A stretch of DNA of 64,000 nucleotides, taken from contig CM072801.1 in assembly GCA_037013495.1 (NCBI GenBank), forward strand, positions 21,479,501-21,543,500. The letters are read 5' to 3'. The stretch's first letter is position 1, and each line of letters starts with the position of its first letter. Below are positions 37,545 to 49,624 of the stretch, piece by piece. The notes beneath the pieces are model-generated. The model worked only from the letters and a program-made list of their open reading frames with translations, was not told where the DNA came from and ran no database searches. Source of the stretch: Hippophae tibetana (lineage: Eukaryota > Streptophyta > Magnoliopsida > Rosales > Elaeagnaceae). Both the position numbers and the translations under genes were made by a program.

Positions 37545-37661
37545 GTCTGAGTGACTGCAAGAGCAGGAATAGATCCTGCTTAAGATAAATTTTGCAATTA
37601 TGTTTTCCGAATGACTGAAAGATAATAGAAATACATCCTGTTTCCCATAAATTTCGCAATT
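37545..37661. repeat. Imperfect tandem duplication, about 60-bp unit
   Basis: TCTGAGTGACTGCAAGAG (37545) and TCCGAATGACTGAAAGAT (37605) open two copies. Both continue with GAAATAxATCCTG and ATAAATTTxGCAATT. The copies differ at roughly one base in five. Confidence 0.75.
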
Positions 37662-38514
37662 TAAAAGCCTTGGTGGCGACAATTTGATGCATATGCTGTT
37701 GGACTTGCCACTTTGCTATTATTTTTGTGATGTTCTCACATCTTTTATCCGTAGTACAGTTCCCTATTTAACCAATCTACTGCCAATTCCTAAAGAGATC
37801 TTTTTTGTTTCACAATCAAAAAAAGTCTCAAACAGAATGCGTGGCGCCATGTACAAGGAAAAAAAAAAGGGTTTTCCCTTCATCGAAAAATTAGAAATAT
37901 GCTTTGCTCTAAATTGAACCCAAAGATATTAATTTTTTTTTCGGAAACTATATAATTTTTGCTTATGTTATGAGCACAAAATTTACTTATGAATCTCAAA
38001 ACATTTTTTGGCAAAAAATAAAAAATAAAATAATCATCTTCATTAGCAAGAGCAATCATATTTATTTATAGTATACAACAGTATCTACAACAACTAATGC
38101 TACAAAATAATTGACACTAACAATTAGCTTATTTTGCTTTCAATTCATCGTTGTTTCAAAAATATATTTTTATCTAATTAATTTATGTTTATAAATGTTC
38201 ATACAATTACTTTATTATTCCACTTTCATAACTTTATATTTAACATGTGATTTCTCACATATAACAACACTCTTTTTGTTTGTCAATTGTGTACATGTGT
38301 AAACAAGTTTTAAAACGGGTTAAATTTCAATAGACGAAGTGAATATGTTATTTTTGGTATTATTAAATTATGATTTCATACTCTAAACATAGCTATCAAA
38401 TATGAGGTAATATGTATTCCATGTGTATTCTAAAAATGAGCAAATGTTAAAAAAAAAGATTTTAATTTTTTTTAAGTACTTGCTTGATCAAGATACGTTA
38501 ATATATTTTGATAT

Positions 38515-38670
38515 GAGAGTATTCAATCGAAGTCGTATGAAAGTCAATCGATTGAAGTCGTGTAAAAGTTAATCAATCGAATAAATACAAAAACAATCCG
38601 AGCGGGACTTGACAAGAGTTAATCAAAACTCAATCAATCAACCATCTCGATCGATTGATATCATTAGTCT
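38515..38670. repeat. Patch rich in CAATCGA / TCGATTG words
   Basis: CAATCGA occurs repeatedly in both orientations (for example TCAATCGATTGAAGTCG, then TCAATCGAATAAA and CTCGATCGATTGATATC). It has no regular period and no recognised function. Confidence 0.5.
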
Positions 38671-40582
38671 ATTGATAGAGTAAAACAAATTTTAGTAGAA
38701 AACATAATTCTAAGTGTTTTGAATATGTGTTAATGAATACAGAAATATAACATTATGTGTGATAGTTATTAAAAATATAATTAAAGTGCGATTATTTAAA
38801 GTATTTCTTTGTTTTTGATTAATAGACTTAATAATGAGCTTAAAATTAAGTTTATAGATAAATATTTTATAGACGAAAATAATGCATACTCATAGATTTT
38901 ACATCAATAAAGATGTTAATTCAAGTCCATATGACTCCAACTCAAATGCAAAAAGTGATAATGATCATAATTGGAAATAAAAATAAGAAAGATGATTTTA
39001 CAAAAGTAAAAAAAAAAAAAGGAGAGGAAGTCGAATCAAAGTAGAAGCAAAATGCAGTAAATTTCATTCCAAAATATGCTCTCTTCGATTCTCTCCATCA
39101 TCTCTGTTTCTCACTGGTCGTTCGTTACTTTCTTTTTCCTTTTTTAACCACAGAATTTTTGAATCAATCTAAAATGTATTTTTAGAATAATAATCAACGG
39201 TTAAACTATAATTAAAGTGATATTTAAGTAAAAACCATAGAACTAATACACTTCATTTTAAACCTATGAAATTAAATTATACATTTGTCAAAAATCAAGT
39301 GACAGTAGGCTCTTTACACTTTTTTTTACTAGAAAAGTGCTTTTACAGAATGAAGGCTACTGCTTACATGTATCATGGAGCTACACATTGATAATAAACA
39401 AATAAATATGTTATTATATCACAACATAGCAGTTTGTCCGGTCATTCTCAGTATTTAATTAATTAAATAAATTATATTCATTTCCATATCAAACCCATTA
39501 GGAGATTTTTACTTTTCAGCATGCTCCAAGAACAAGCTTAGGCGCACTGGAAATCCATATATGTTATGCATAGTTCCAACCACTAGATTTCTAATGCAGG
39601 CTTTAGGGTCTATAATCTAAAGTTTCTTCATTCCTTTCAATCCTTTGAGAAACCGCTGGTTTCAAGCCCACTGAAATTAAATATAAAAATTCGAAAATAG
39701 CCTTATTTGCACTTGTTTAAGCTAGCTTTATTCAGAATTTAGTTTGTTTAGACGTTAATCATATGGATAAAAATATTTATGTTTTTTTATAAACATTATT
39801 AAAGGATTATTTTTACATAGATATGTAGAAAATTTACACATGCAACAAACTCTATTTAATTATATATGTATGTGAAAAATCTGTTATAGTGTGTAAAATA
39901 TTTTATACAATGTGAACATCAAAGTTTTGTATTTGGTATGAAATTGGGTAGTTTTGTAATATAAATTTATTGTGTACATATACATGTTGTAAAATATATA
40001 AAAAATTGTGAATATTAATATTAATATCACCAACATATTTCATGAATTGGTCCTTAAAATTTTACTTAGTCGTACAAAGCTCCAATTTACATTTTAAGAA
40101 GTTTTCCTTAAAGAGACCCTTATTCAATGCCTTCAGTTAATTCACAATTAATATTAAAATGCGTTAAAAAGTAAAAATTATTTGAATATGTAGCAAAGAG
40201 AATTATCTACTATCTATTTTTTTTAAAAATATAATATAATATATTATTGTTTCCATGATCATTCTTAAAGTGCTTGATAGAGCTAAGATGACATTTATAT
40301 TGAACACGTTTAAAAAATAAAAATAAAAACATTTTTGAGAGAGACCAGGTTTCTAAAATTTTTTAAATTAAACTATTTGTATAATTTAATCACTTAATTT
40401 ATAAATCGTATAATTTAATTTTAAAACAAATTGATCGAAAACAAAAATTAATCAGATAAAATATATTATTTTAATATTTTTTAATAGTAAAAAAATTATT
40501 TTTAATTGAATATCGTTTAAATTAAACTATTGTTATTTAAACTCGTTCGATATTTAATAATGTCTAATTCAATTGAATTCAA

Positions 40583-40727
40583 TAATATTAAATGTTATTT
40601 TTTTATTATAAATTTTAAGTTTTATTTTATATAATGATATTTTAAATTTTAATATATTATTAAATGTTGTTTTTATTATTATAAATTTTAAGTATTATTT
40701 TATATAATTATCTCTTAAACTCTAATA
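40583..40727. repeat. Tandem duplication, about 75-bp unit
   Basis: Two copies share ATTAAATGTTxTTTTT, then ATTATAAATTTTAAGT and TTATTTTATATAAT. The second starts at about 40657. The unit is AT-rich and not recent, given its substitutions. Confidence 0.75.
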
Positions 40728-41340
40728 TAATAGCCACCAACTCATACATATAGGGTTTTTTTTTAAAAAAAAAAAAAAACATCTACCTCCAATTTCTATT
40801 TCGTACCTAACTCATATTCCATATACTGGAGGCGTAAAAGAAATCAAAGTGGAAGTGGTCATTATTGGCCATCAGTGAAGTTAAAGTAGCAGAGCTAAAG
40901 TTCTTGAGTGGAATAATAGTACTCAACAATTACACAGAAAGGTAATTAAACCCTTTTTCATCCAACCCAATACTCCTCCTTCGCAATTTCAACTTTGAAA
41001 AAACAGAGTGAATAATATCAATAAGCTCTTATGGTATTGCAGTTGCAGGACCACAAAATATAAACATTAACCATGTATTTGTTACATAATATTATAGATT
41101 TTTAAATTTTTATATCAGATCAGATCATATAAAATAAAAATAATATAATTATATAAAAAATTATGTAATAGTTATTATAAACGAGCTAAAAAATAATATA
41201 ATTGTATAATTAAAATAAATATAATAATTTTAAATTAATTTTACAAGTTTACCAAACAAATTTTTAATTCCTCGTAATCACCCTCTAGATAATAACAGTG
41301 ATTTTTGTTATCTGAGATTCCAAGCTCATACTTACAACAA

Positions 41341-41969
41341 CTCTCCACTGAATAATAATGCCGATGGGTTTGCCCTGGGTAGATGATAATAGCGTTAAAT
41401 ATCGGTTTAGATACTTAAATTCTTTAAGACAAAACTTTTTTAGAAACAAAAAAATTGGGACGAAACGAGGTGAAAGTTATGGGAAGAACGTGATGAACTT
41501 AGTGAGTGGTCTTCCTTCCATAACATTTCTTGTTATTCCGTTACCTTTTTCACCCAAACAGTCAGATTCAGACTCCACAATCTTCAAAAGATAAAGAATG
41601 ACCAATGCCTATATGGAATTTGGTCGGTTCCCGCCCCCAAAAAAAGTAATAATAAAAAAATTTCTGAGGTGCAGATAAGGTGTTTGAGTTAATTCCCCAC
41701 TAACAATTCCTATTATTTATACACCCACCTCAGCCTTTCTGATTCTACGTCCATTCCAAAGGTTTAAACTTAAATAGAGTTTTATTAAACTCGTCAAGTT
41801 GTTCTGCTATTCTCTGAGAACTCACTTACTAGAATTTAAGGAATATATATATCTATATCAACTTGTTCCTTCTTCTTCTTTATACTTCCTAAAACTTTGG
41901 TACATTTATTCTTCTCTCAGTGTCTTTTCATAAATTTGTTTGATAGTGACAAGACCACTTTGAGCTAAC
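41341..41969 (+). promoter_or_regulatory. Upstream region of the polygalacturonase gene
   Basis: Two TATA candidates exist: TTATTTATACACCC (about 41713-41726) and AATATATATATC (about 41842-41853). The second would give a leader of about 90 bases. A frame at 41358-41594 (+) has a plausible length but no family likeness and is not called. Regulation cannot be read further. Confidence 0.4.
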
Positions 41970-44596
41970 ATGAAGAAGTGTCATTGTTTGTCCTTTTTTG
42001 TGTTTTTCATATGTTTGTTTTGCTTTACTATGATCTCTACCGATGCGAGATGGCATAACCATGCAAAACACAAGCAGAGACATCATAACAATCACCACCA
42101 CATAGGCTCTAACATTTCATTGCCTCCTTGTCCACCACCTAGTCCTGAACCTGCTGAACCACCTTTTGAAGAAGAGCCTGATCCTTCATACAGTTTTACT
42201 GATGTTTTCGATGTAAGACATTTTGGTGCAGTTGGGGATGGCATAACAGATGACACAGAGTCATTCAAGATGGCTTGGGATACAGCATGTCAAAGTAATT
42301 CATCATCAATCGTTTTTGTTCCTTATGGACTCTCCTTCATGATTCAATCTACCATTTTCACAGGTCCATGTCAATCAGGCATTGTGTTACAGGTAATGTT
42401 ATAACTACGGGTTTTTTTTTTGGTATTCTTTTTATTGCTAGATCCATTTGGTTAGGTTTTTGTTCATTGGGTATTTGTTGGTTAAATGAGAAGGTTGATG
42501 GAACTATAATGCCACCTGATGGACCTGACTCTTGGCCAAAGAACAGTAGTAGGCGCCAATGGCTTGTGTTCTATAGAATAAATGAAATGTCCCTGCAAGG
42601 AGGTGGTTTAATTGATGGTAGAGGACATAAATGGTGGGATCTTCCTTGTAAACCCCATAAGGTACTTCTCATTTTTATATGCATATACTAGTGAAAATTA
42701 GCCTAAAATCATGTTTTTTTTGCTACGTTTTAATTATGTACGACTGTATACAAATTTTAGATTGTTGAACATTTTGGCCAAATTTCTAAAACATGAATTA
42801 TTTGAGGCCTGAATTGGTATATAATCAAATTCCTTAATTATGCAATAATGAAGAATTGGTATTGAATTTTAACTAATTCTATGTATTTTTATCTATATGC
42901 CATTCAGGGGATAAATGGAACTACTTTGCCTGGACCTTGTGACAGTCCCACTGTATGTTCCTTAACAAATTTTACCTTTTAAAATTATATGCATCATTAT
43001 TTCTTTCTCGTGTAGAAATTATATATATGCTTAATGCTTGTTGAATCTTTAAATGAATTAGGCAATCAAATTCTTCATGAGTTCAAACTTGACAGTACAA
43101 GGACTTAGAATCAAGAACAGCCCACAGTTCAACTTCAGATTCGACAATTGCAAAAATGTTCATATAGAGTCCATTTTCATATCAGCTCCTGCCCTTAGTC
43201 CTAACACTGATGGCATTCACATTGAGAAGACAAATGGTGTTCGTATTTACAATTCTGTCGTTTCTAATGGTTAGCACAAAACCTGGAGTTTTTTATGTTT
43301 AGCTCTCCACATGTTTCATATATCTAATTTTTCTTAGCAAGCTTACCAATTAATTAAGCCAAAACTGTTTTTAATTGATCTATTGATTCTGTGTACAGGA
43401 GATGATTGCGTTTCAATTGGGTCGGGATGTTATGATGTTGACATAAGAAACATCACTTGTGGGCCCAGTCATGGAATTAGGTAATGTTCACATTTAATAT
43501 TTTTTTAATCCATACAATACATTTTGTGATTAAAACTCGTTAATGATTCTAAGTTATGGTAAAGATTCAAACTCAATGTCTAAAACTAAAAGAAAATGAG
43601 ACACCAACTTAAATAGCACACTACTAGAATCATGGGCATATTTTGATAAGATGTTGTTTTTACATATGTTTTATTCAGTTCTTTTTGGGTATATAATAGT
43701 CTAAATTATGCCTAAAATAATTCTAAACAAAAATATATTTATATTTTAAAATAAAGACATATCATACCGTATATATTTTATTTTAAATTTTGAAAAATAA
43801 AATAAACTAAACAACTTAAGACTTTGTAAGAAGTGTACTTTTAAATTTTTTTATAATAAGGATCACTAATTGATTTAGAAACTAGTGCTCCTTAAAGAAT
43901 TTTACTTTTACAATTAATTTGAAAAGTTAAGGAATTGATGTTATATGTTTAATTTTAAATATGTTGTAAAAATAAACTAAATAAAAATTTAAAAGAATTA
44001 AAATAAATTACGTATAAAGCACCTGTTTTAACGAATATATATGTGTACGTGCACGTGTCTCACATATTTTTGCAATTTGATTCTCCATGTATAGCATTGG
44101 GAGCTTAGGCAATCACAATTCTAGGGCATGTGTTTCCAATATAACAGTTAGAGATTCGGTAATAAAAGCCTCCGACAATGGAGTTAGAATCAAGACATGG
44201 CAAGGAGGATCAGGAGCAGTATCAGGCATAACATTCAGCAATATTCATATGGATAATGTTAGAAATCCAATAATGATAGACCAATACTACTGTCTAAGCA
44301 AAGCATGTGACAACAAAACATCGGCAGTTTTTGTATCAGACATAATTTATTCCAACATTAAAGGAACTTATGATGTTCGAAGTCCTCCGATGCATTTTGG
44401 CTGCAGTGATTCAATTCCATGTACAAACTTAACGCTATCTGAAGTTGAGCTTCTTCCTGCTTTTGGAGATATGGTTTCAGATCCATTTTGTTGGAATGCT
44501 TATGGTTATTTGCAAACACTTACTATTCCACCTGTGTTTTGCTTGCAAGAGGGTGTTCCTCAGTCATTATTAAATAATGAAATTGGACTTTGCTGA
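41970..44596 (+). CDS. Polygalacturonase (GH28), 6 exons, secreted
   Basis: Exons: 41970-42392, 42494-42661, 42908-42952, 43062-43269, 43399-43480, 44095-44596. Introns are GT..AG and phases agree, giving 475 aa. Residues 1-26 form a signal peptide (hydrophobic [11 protein letters not shown], likely cut after STDA). A His-rich stretch (8 His in 29-44) and a Pro-rich linker ([10 protein letters not shown]) precede the catalytic domain, which starts at [12 protein letters not shown]. The right-handed beta-helix carries the GH28 motifs NTD (260-262), GDDC (282-285), SHG (305-307, usual GHG) and RIK (340-342). The enzyme should hydrolyse alpha-1,4-galacturonan in cell-wall pectin, in wall loosening, abscission or organ separation. 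The N-terminal extension resembles the Arabidopsis At1g48100 type. No defect was seen. Product is certain at family level; tissue role is not inferable. Confidence 0.95.
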
Positions 44597-45059
44597 CATA
44601 ATATTAATTGCAATTGTGTCCATGAATGTCTCTGTGTATATGTAATTTGAAAGAGGAATATTCATGGTTGATTTTATTACGATGAATATTACCTGAAATG
44701 CTTGTTCAGTCCTCAATCTAAGTATATTGTCCATTATATAGTTATTGATTGCTTCCTTTTAATTAATACGAAACGTATGAGTAAATATTAAGATTTTTTT
44801 GTTCACCAAATTATATGGCATGCTAACACTCAATATTAGAATTGTGCCAACGAGATTATGACTCAAAGGTATATATGCACGTAGAATATTTAAGATTGGA
44901 GTTCTTATCGGGGTATCTAAGTGTTGTAATTATTTAAAAAAAAAAATTAACTTGTGGATTAAGTGATATGATTATTTATTCTTTATCCATATAATGTTTC
45001 CTTTATTGAATAAAAGAGGAATTTAACTGCATTTTTTTAAAAGATACTCAATATTCTTT
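44597..45059 (+). other. Polygalacturonase 3' UTR and AT-rich spacer
   Basis: The T/A-rich stretch after the stop probably holds the 3' UTR for the first 150-200 bases. No clear AATAAA is seen close to the stop, and nothing else is recognised. Confidence 0.45.
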
Positions 45060-45562
45060 ATTTTAATTAGGGCTGTTCATCGGATCGAAACCGCTAATTT
45101 TATGCCGATCCGATCCGATCCGATCATTCGCTCGGATTGAAATATCCTAATCCGAAACCGATCCGATCACTTTTCACATCCGCTCAATCCGATCCGTAAA
45201 CTATTCGGATGACATCCGATCAATCCGATCAAATAAACTTAATTAACTCTATTTTTTATATTTTTAAATAATTTTTTTAAAATTTTACATAAATCATAAC
45301 ATAAAATTATTTAACTTAAAAAAATATTAAAAAATCAAATAAATATATATTAATTAAATAAATATATATATATATTTAATTTCGGTCGGATCAGATCGGA
45401 TCGGATGAATCGTAGTAAAATCCGTCATCCGATCTGCACTTAACGGATGGAAAAAATTATCATCCGATCCGACCATCGGATTGGATCAGATCGGATGAAA
45501 AATCAACGGATCAGATCGGATTGATCGGATGATCGGATTTTTTGCACACCCCTAATTTTAAT
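45060..45562. mobile_element. hAT-type MITE with 8-bp target duplication
   Basis: The element at 45068-45554 (487 bp) is flanked by the direct repeat ATTTTAAT (45060-45067 and 45555-45562). The ends are TAGGGCTGTTCA and, inverted, TAGGGGTGTGCA: imperfect terminal repeats of the TAGGG-type seen in Tip100-like hAT elements, which make 8-bp duplications. The inside is dense in CGGATC/GATCCG words forming long inverted stretches at both ends (45080-45220 and 45385-45545) around an AT-rich centre. No coding capacity, so it is non-autonomous. Confidence 0.88.
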
Positions 45563-47440
45563 TCATAAATTCGAACTTCACCAAATATTGGTTAACGTTT
45601 TAAAAAATATTAGTTACCTTTCTTTGAAAAAGAAAAACGAGGTTATTAGACTATATATATAAGATATGTTCAGCTGCCTCATATTATGCCTTTGAAAGCA
45701 TATGTGTTCAACACATGCTAAGAGAATACGAAGAGTGAGGTGTTCATTTATTCGAACCCTACAATCTCAAATTTATAATTTTAAATTTTTAAATGATAGT
45801 CTAAAGTGTTAAAGCGTAGAATTTATGTATATAGACATTGTAAATTTATCTAAGGATAATTTGTGTGGTTTATCTGTGAACATAACTTTGTCCCTGTTGT
45901 CAATGATGACAAAAAGAAAATATATGTCCATCAAATTAATTAGATATATGCATATGTAAAAACAAAATTTGTGAAGAAGCCATTTTTGTATTGAAAAATA
46001 GTGGATGAGAGACAAACTTGGTTAAAGAGTGAATTAAAATTATATACTAATTAAATATATATATCCAAACTTAAAATTACTAATATTATTATAATTGATT
46101 TTATTAAGCATAATTTATTATATAGGATCATATCATTTAAATTACGTTAATTTTTGTTATTATAATAATAAAAATATATAAAATATCTATTTCATCTCTT
46201 ATATTAATTATATATTAATGTAATTAATATTATATAAAATTATTATTAATAAATTATTCCGAGAATAATAGGTGGAAATTTCAATTCTTTTGTTTGTTTA
46301 TATGTAAATAAGTAAAAAGTGAATATATATATATAATTATTGACAAAGATAGGAGAATATAAAAAAGAGAGGGAGACGACTAGAAACGGAATATTCATAG
46401 ACGCAGGGCAGCCCCAGACACAGAGCACTAACTTTGATGATATGTGAAGAGGAGGAACAAAGGTACATACATTCCCTTTATCTTTAACATTTGCACGCGC
46501 GCCAACTACCTTAATTATAATGCGTATATCATTTGGATTTGTTTTTTGACAGTGATATTTGAGAAATTATTTATAGTATTTAGAATATATAATGATACGT
46601 ATTTTAAGTAAATAAAATTTAAAATGAATGTAATTTTTTCTTTAAAAAACAAATATTCAATAAAAGATAAAAAGAAAATTTAATTAATGAATAATATATT
46701 TTAAAAATAATAAATAAATTTATACAACTAATTGTTAATGTAATCAGTAAGATGTTAATAAACTCATATTCCATCCCATTCTATATTTATTTTCTATTTT
46801 ATTAATTTTTTTTTTAATAGGACTGTAAGATTAGTACTAAATCTTCCAATCATTTAAATGTAGATGTTATGAATACTTTTGACATTATAAAAATATTAAA
46901 TTTAAAATAAAAATGAAGGTATAATATGAAGAAAAAAAAAATTAAAAATTTCAAAAATTTCTCTTTGAAAAAAATACATGCGGGGGTGGGAATAAGGCTT
47001 AAATGCAGTGCTGCTATATTAACTTCTCTGAAAAAAGTGATCGGGCGGTCTACACGCTCAAGCTTAATTAACTCCAATTGCCACCCACCTCAAAGCCATA
47101 CGAAACTTGCTCTTTTTTTGTTTTGTGTTTTTTTTGTGGGTACTGTATGAAATACGTATCAAACTTGCATTTTTCAATATATTATGTTTAGAATCATGCA
47201 TCATCTATAGGTTATATAAGTGCTTATGTACTTGTGGTTCTACATTTTTTAGATATTTTTATTGCAGACATATATTAATAGAAAATCTATATTTAGAGAA
47301 ATTCAAAAAGTATACTAAAATCCAAAATACATCTAGAAAATAATTCATTCTAATTTAATGTTAATATATAAGAAAATAATTTAACAAATTTATTATTTAA
47401 TCAAATATTACCATACAAATCAATTTCTTCTTCTTCTTTA
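45563..47440. other. AT-rich intergenic region
   Basis: No convincing gene. The block 46330-46460 (GAGAGGGAGACGAC, GACGCAGGGCAGCCCCAG) and the block 46976-47110 are less AT-rich and may be remnants of a gene or element. Frames at 45809-46015, 46246-46428, 46850-47077, 46926-47150 and 47107-47343 show no family likeness. Confidence 0.45.
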
Positions 47441-47499
47441 TATGTCGGCAATTTATCTCTTTTTCTCTACTAATGAGTTGTAACTTATTATCTTGTACA

Positions 47500-49612
47500 G
47501 ATCAAGAAAACAATACAAATTAGAAATGATGCAAGTATTACTAAAAAAGTCTTCGAAGATAATCCAGATTATGTGATTTGAAATCGCAAAGATAAAATTA
47601 AAATGAGTTGGATCTACAACTCAGTACCCCGAGCAAACTGAAGTTCTTGTTTAGCACTACTTCTGTGCATGGCTACTAGACTGCCTTAGCCAGAAATTTT
47701 CAAGATAATTCCAACTCAAGTTTGATGGAGTTAAGGTGGAGATTGCAGATGATGAGAAAAAAAATAATCAATCTATGGAAGAGTATGTAAAAAAGACTAA
47801 AACATTGTTATATTTAATGGAAGCAACATGTGATCATATTTCAACTTGAGAGTAGATTTTATATCTAATGGGAGGTCTGAATTCCACGAATTATCTCTTA
47901 CTTGTTACTACTATTATAAACAATGATAAGATTCCTAGCCTAGATGATTTTTTTTTCTATGATGAGAACAAATGAAAGGAAATAATGAGGATGAATTTAA
48001 TGGATTCTCAATTAGTGCAAACAAATCTTGCTCATAATATTCTTTCTCATTCTCAGATGAATCAAATGAATGTCTCTAGTATGAAATCCTTGCAATATTC
48101 AAGATCTAGTGGTTCTTGCTTTAATATGACTCCAAACAACCAAAATACGTCACAACCAATCTCACAGCAACAACAATACATTGCCTACAACCAGTTAACT
48201 ACAACAACCTAATTCTAGGTTTTCACAACAATTTAATTTTTCAAATGAAGATAATGGTGGTAGAGGAAACTATAAAGGAGCATGCAAAATATATAAAAAA
48301 GGTTTGGCATAGTGCACAACATTGTAGACTCAGGTATGCTGACCAATCACAACCTCCTATGCAACTTTAATCTCCTTATGAACAATTCTCTCTTATCCTT
48401 CACATCAGCTTAGATCACCCATGCAACCTATGCAAATGTTTCCTCAGTAACAATTTCCTATCTCTTATCCTACTCCTCCACCATTTCCTAAACCTCAAGC
48501 TAACCTTTCACATGTAAATGGCCCTTCATTGTCTTTACTTGGGTCTACTTAACCACCTAGGGTTTCAATGTTTAATACACTTGTGTCTAACTTTCATCGG
48601 TTGCTAGTTTCTTTACTTATGTTTGATCAAAAATTAATTATGTATCCTAGTTTCATGCTATTTCCTAATATAACTACATAAAATATAGACACACAAATTT
48701 GTGGCAATACACAGGCTCTTCAAGAAGTACCAAAAATTGATAATTTTTCACATGCTTACAATGCACTTCTTGCAACACCAACAATTCATCAACATTCAAA
48801 TTGGTATATGGATTATAGTGCCAGTCACCATTTGACTTATAATAGCAATAATTTAATAAATTAATCACCCTACTTAAGGTAGGAATCTGTGCTTCTAGGG
48901 AATGGTAAGTCTACCTCGATCTCTCATATAGATTAAGGATATATTGTTTGTGAAAACTTCATGTTTAATTCTTAATAATCTACTCCATGTACCTCAACTT
49001 GCAAAGAATTTTATTTCTGTAAGGTAGATGTGTATTGATAATAATGTCTCAGTAGAATTTTTTTCCTAGTTCATTCTATTTGAAGGAACTAACTCAAGGA
49101 AGGTTTTGTTGAAATAAGGAGTGGATAATGGTCTCTACAAGTTTCCTTTCCAGTCTACTGTAGATGAAGTTACAACTTTTGCAACACCAGAAGAACATAG
49201 ATATCTATAGGATTTTCTTTCTACTGTTTCTACTAATGCATCGTCTAGTTTACCTGCTACTATAATGCTTTATATGTCTATTCTACCTATTGAATGCAAT
49301 AAAGTCTCTTTGGATAGTCAATTTTGGCACAATAGACTAAGACATTCATATTTCTCTATGATGAAACAAATTTCGAATGAAATGAAAGAACTTTATGGTA
49401 GTGATGATTCAATAATGTCTTTTGGAGCTTGTAGGCTTGGTAAGTCACATATGCTACCAATTTTCATGTGCATGAAAGATCTAGACAACCATTTGAGATA
49501 GTGCATGTAGATGTACGGAGACCCTTGCCTATTATAGCTGATAATGGTGTTCATTATTTCATTTTGTTTGTGGATAATCATACATGATATCAATGGATAT
49601 TTTTGTTACATA
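47500..49612 (+). mobile_element. Ty1/copia fragment, plus strand (fossil)
   Basis: Gag of the retrotran_gag2/UBN2 class (about 47590-48310: SWIYNS, then LFSxxSAW, QFQLKFDG, MEEYVKKTK, LMGGLN), protease-like (48790-48850), GAG-pre-integrase (49265-49460: LDSQFWHNRLRHSYFSMM), and the first part of integrase (about 49500-49610). It stops where an Athila-type LTR begins at about 49625. Its own LTRs are not seen. It is broken. Confidence 0.75.
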
Positions 49613-49624
49613 ATAAGAGTTAAG

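Larger units (their letters stand above)
36690..41340. other. AT-rich intergenic region with small repeats, no gene seen
   Basis: No sustained coding frame with family likeness was seen over 4.6 kb. Small tandem duplications at 37545-37661 and 40583-40727 and a CAATCGA-rich patch at 38515-38670 are listed separately. The open frames at 37468-37917 come from T-rich and duplicated sequence. Confidence 0.55.

Noticed and set aside
37468-37917. Three overlapping short frames on both strands
   Set aside because: Caused by T-rich runs and the local duplication at 37545-37661. None has a recognisable domain.
41358-41594. 78-codon frame upstream of the polygalacturonase
   Set aside because: No family likeness. 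It lies in the promoter region of the gene and its composition is unremarkable.
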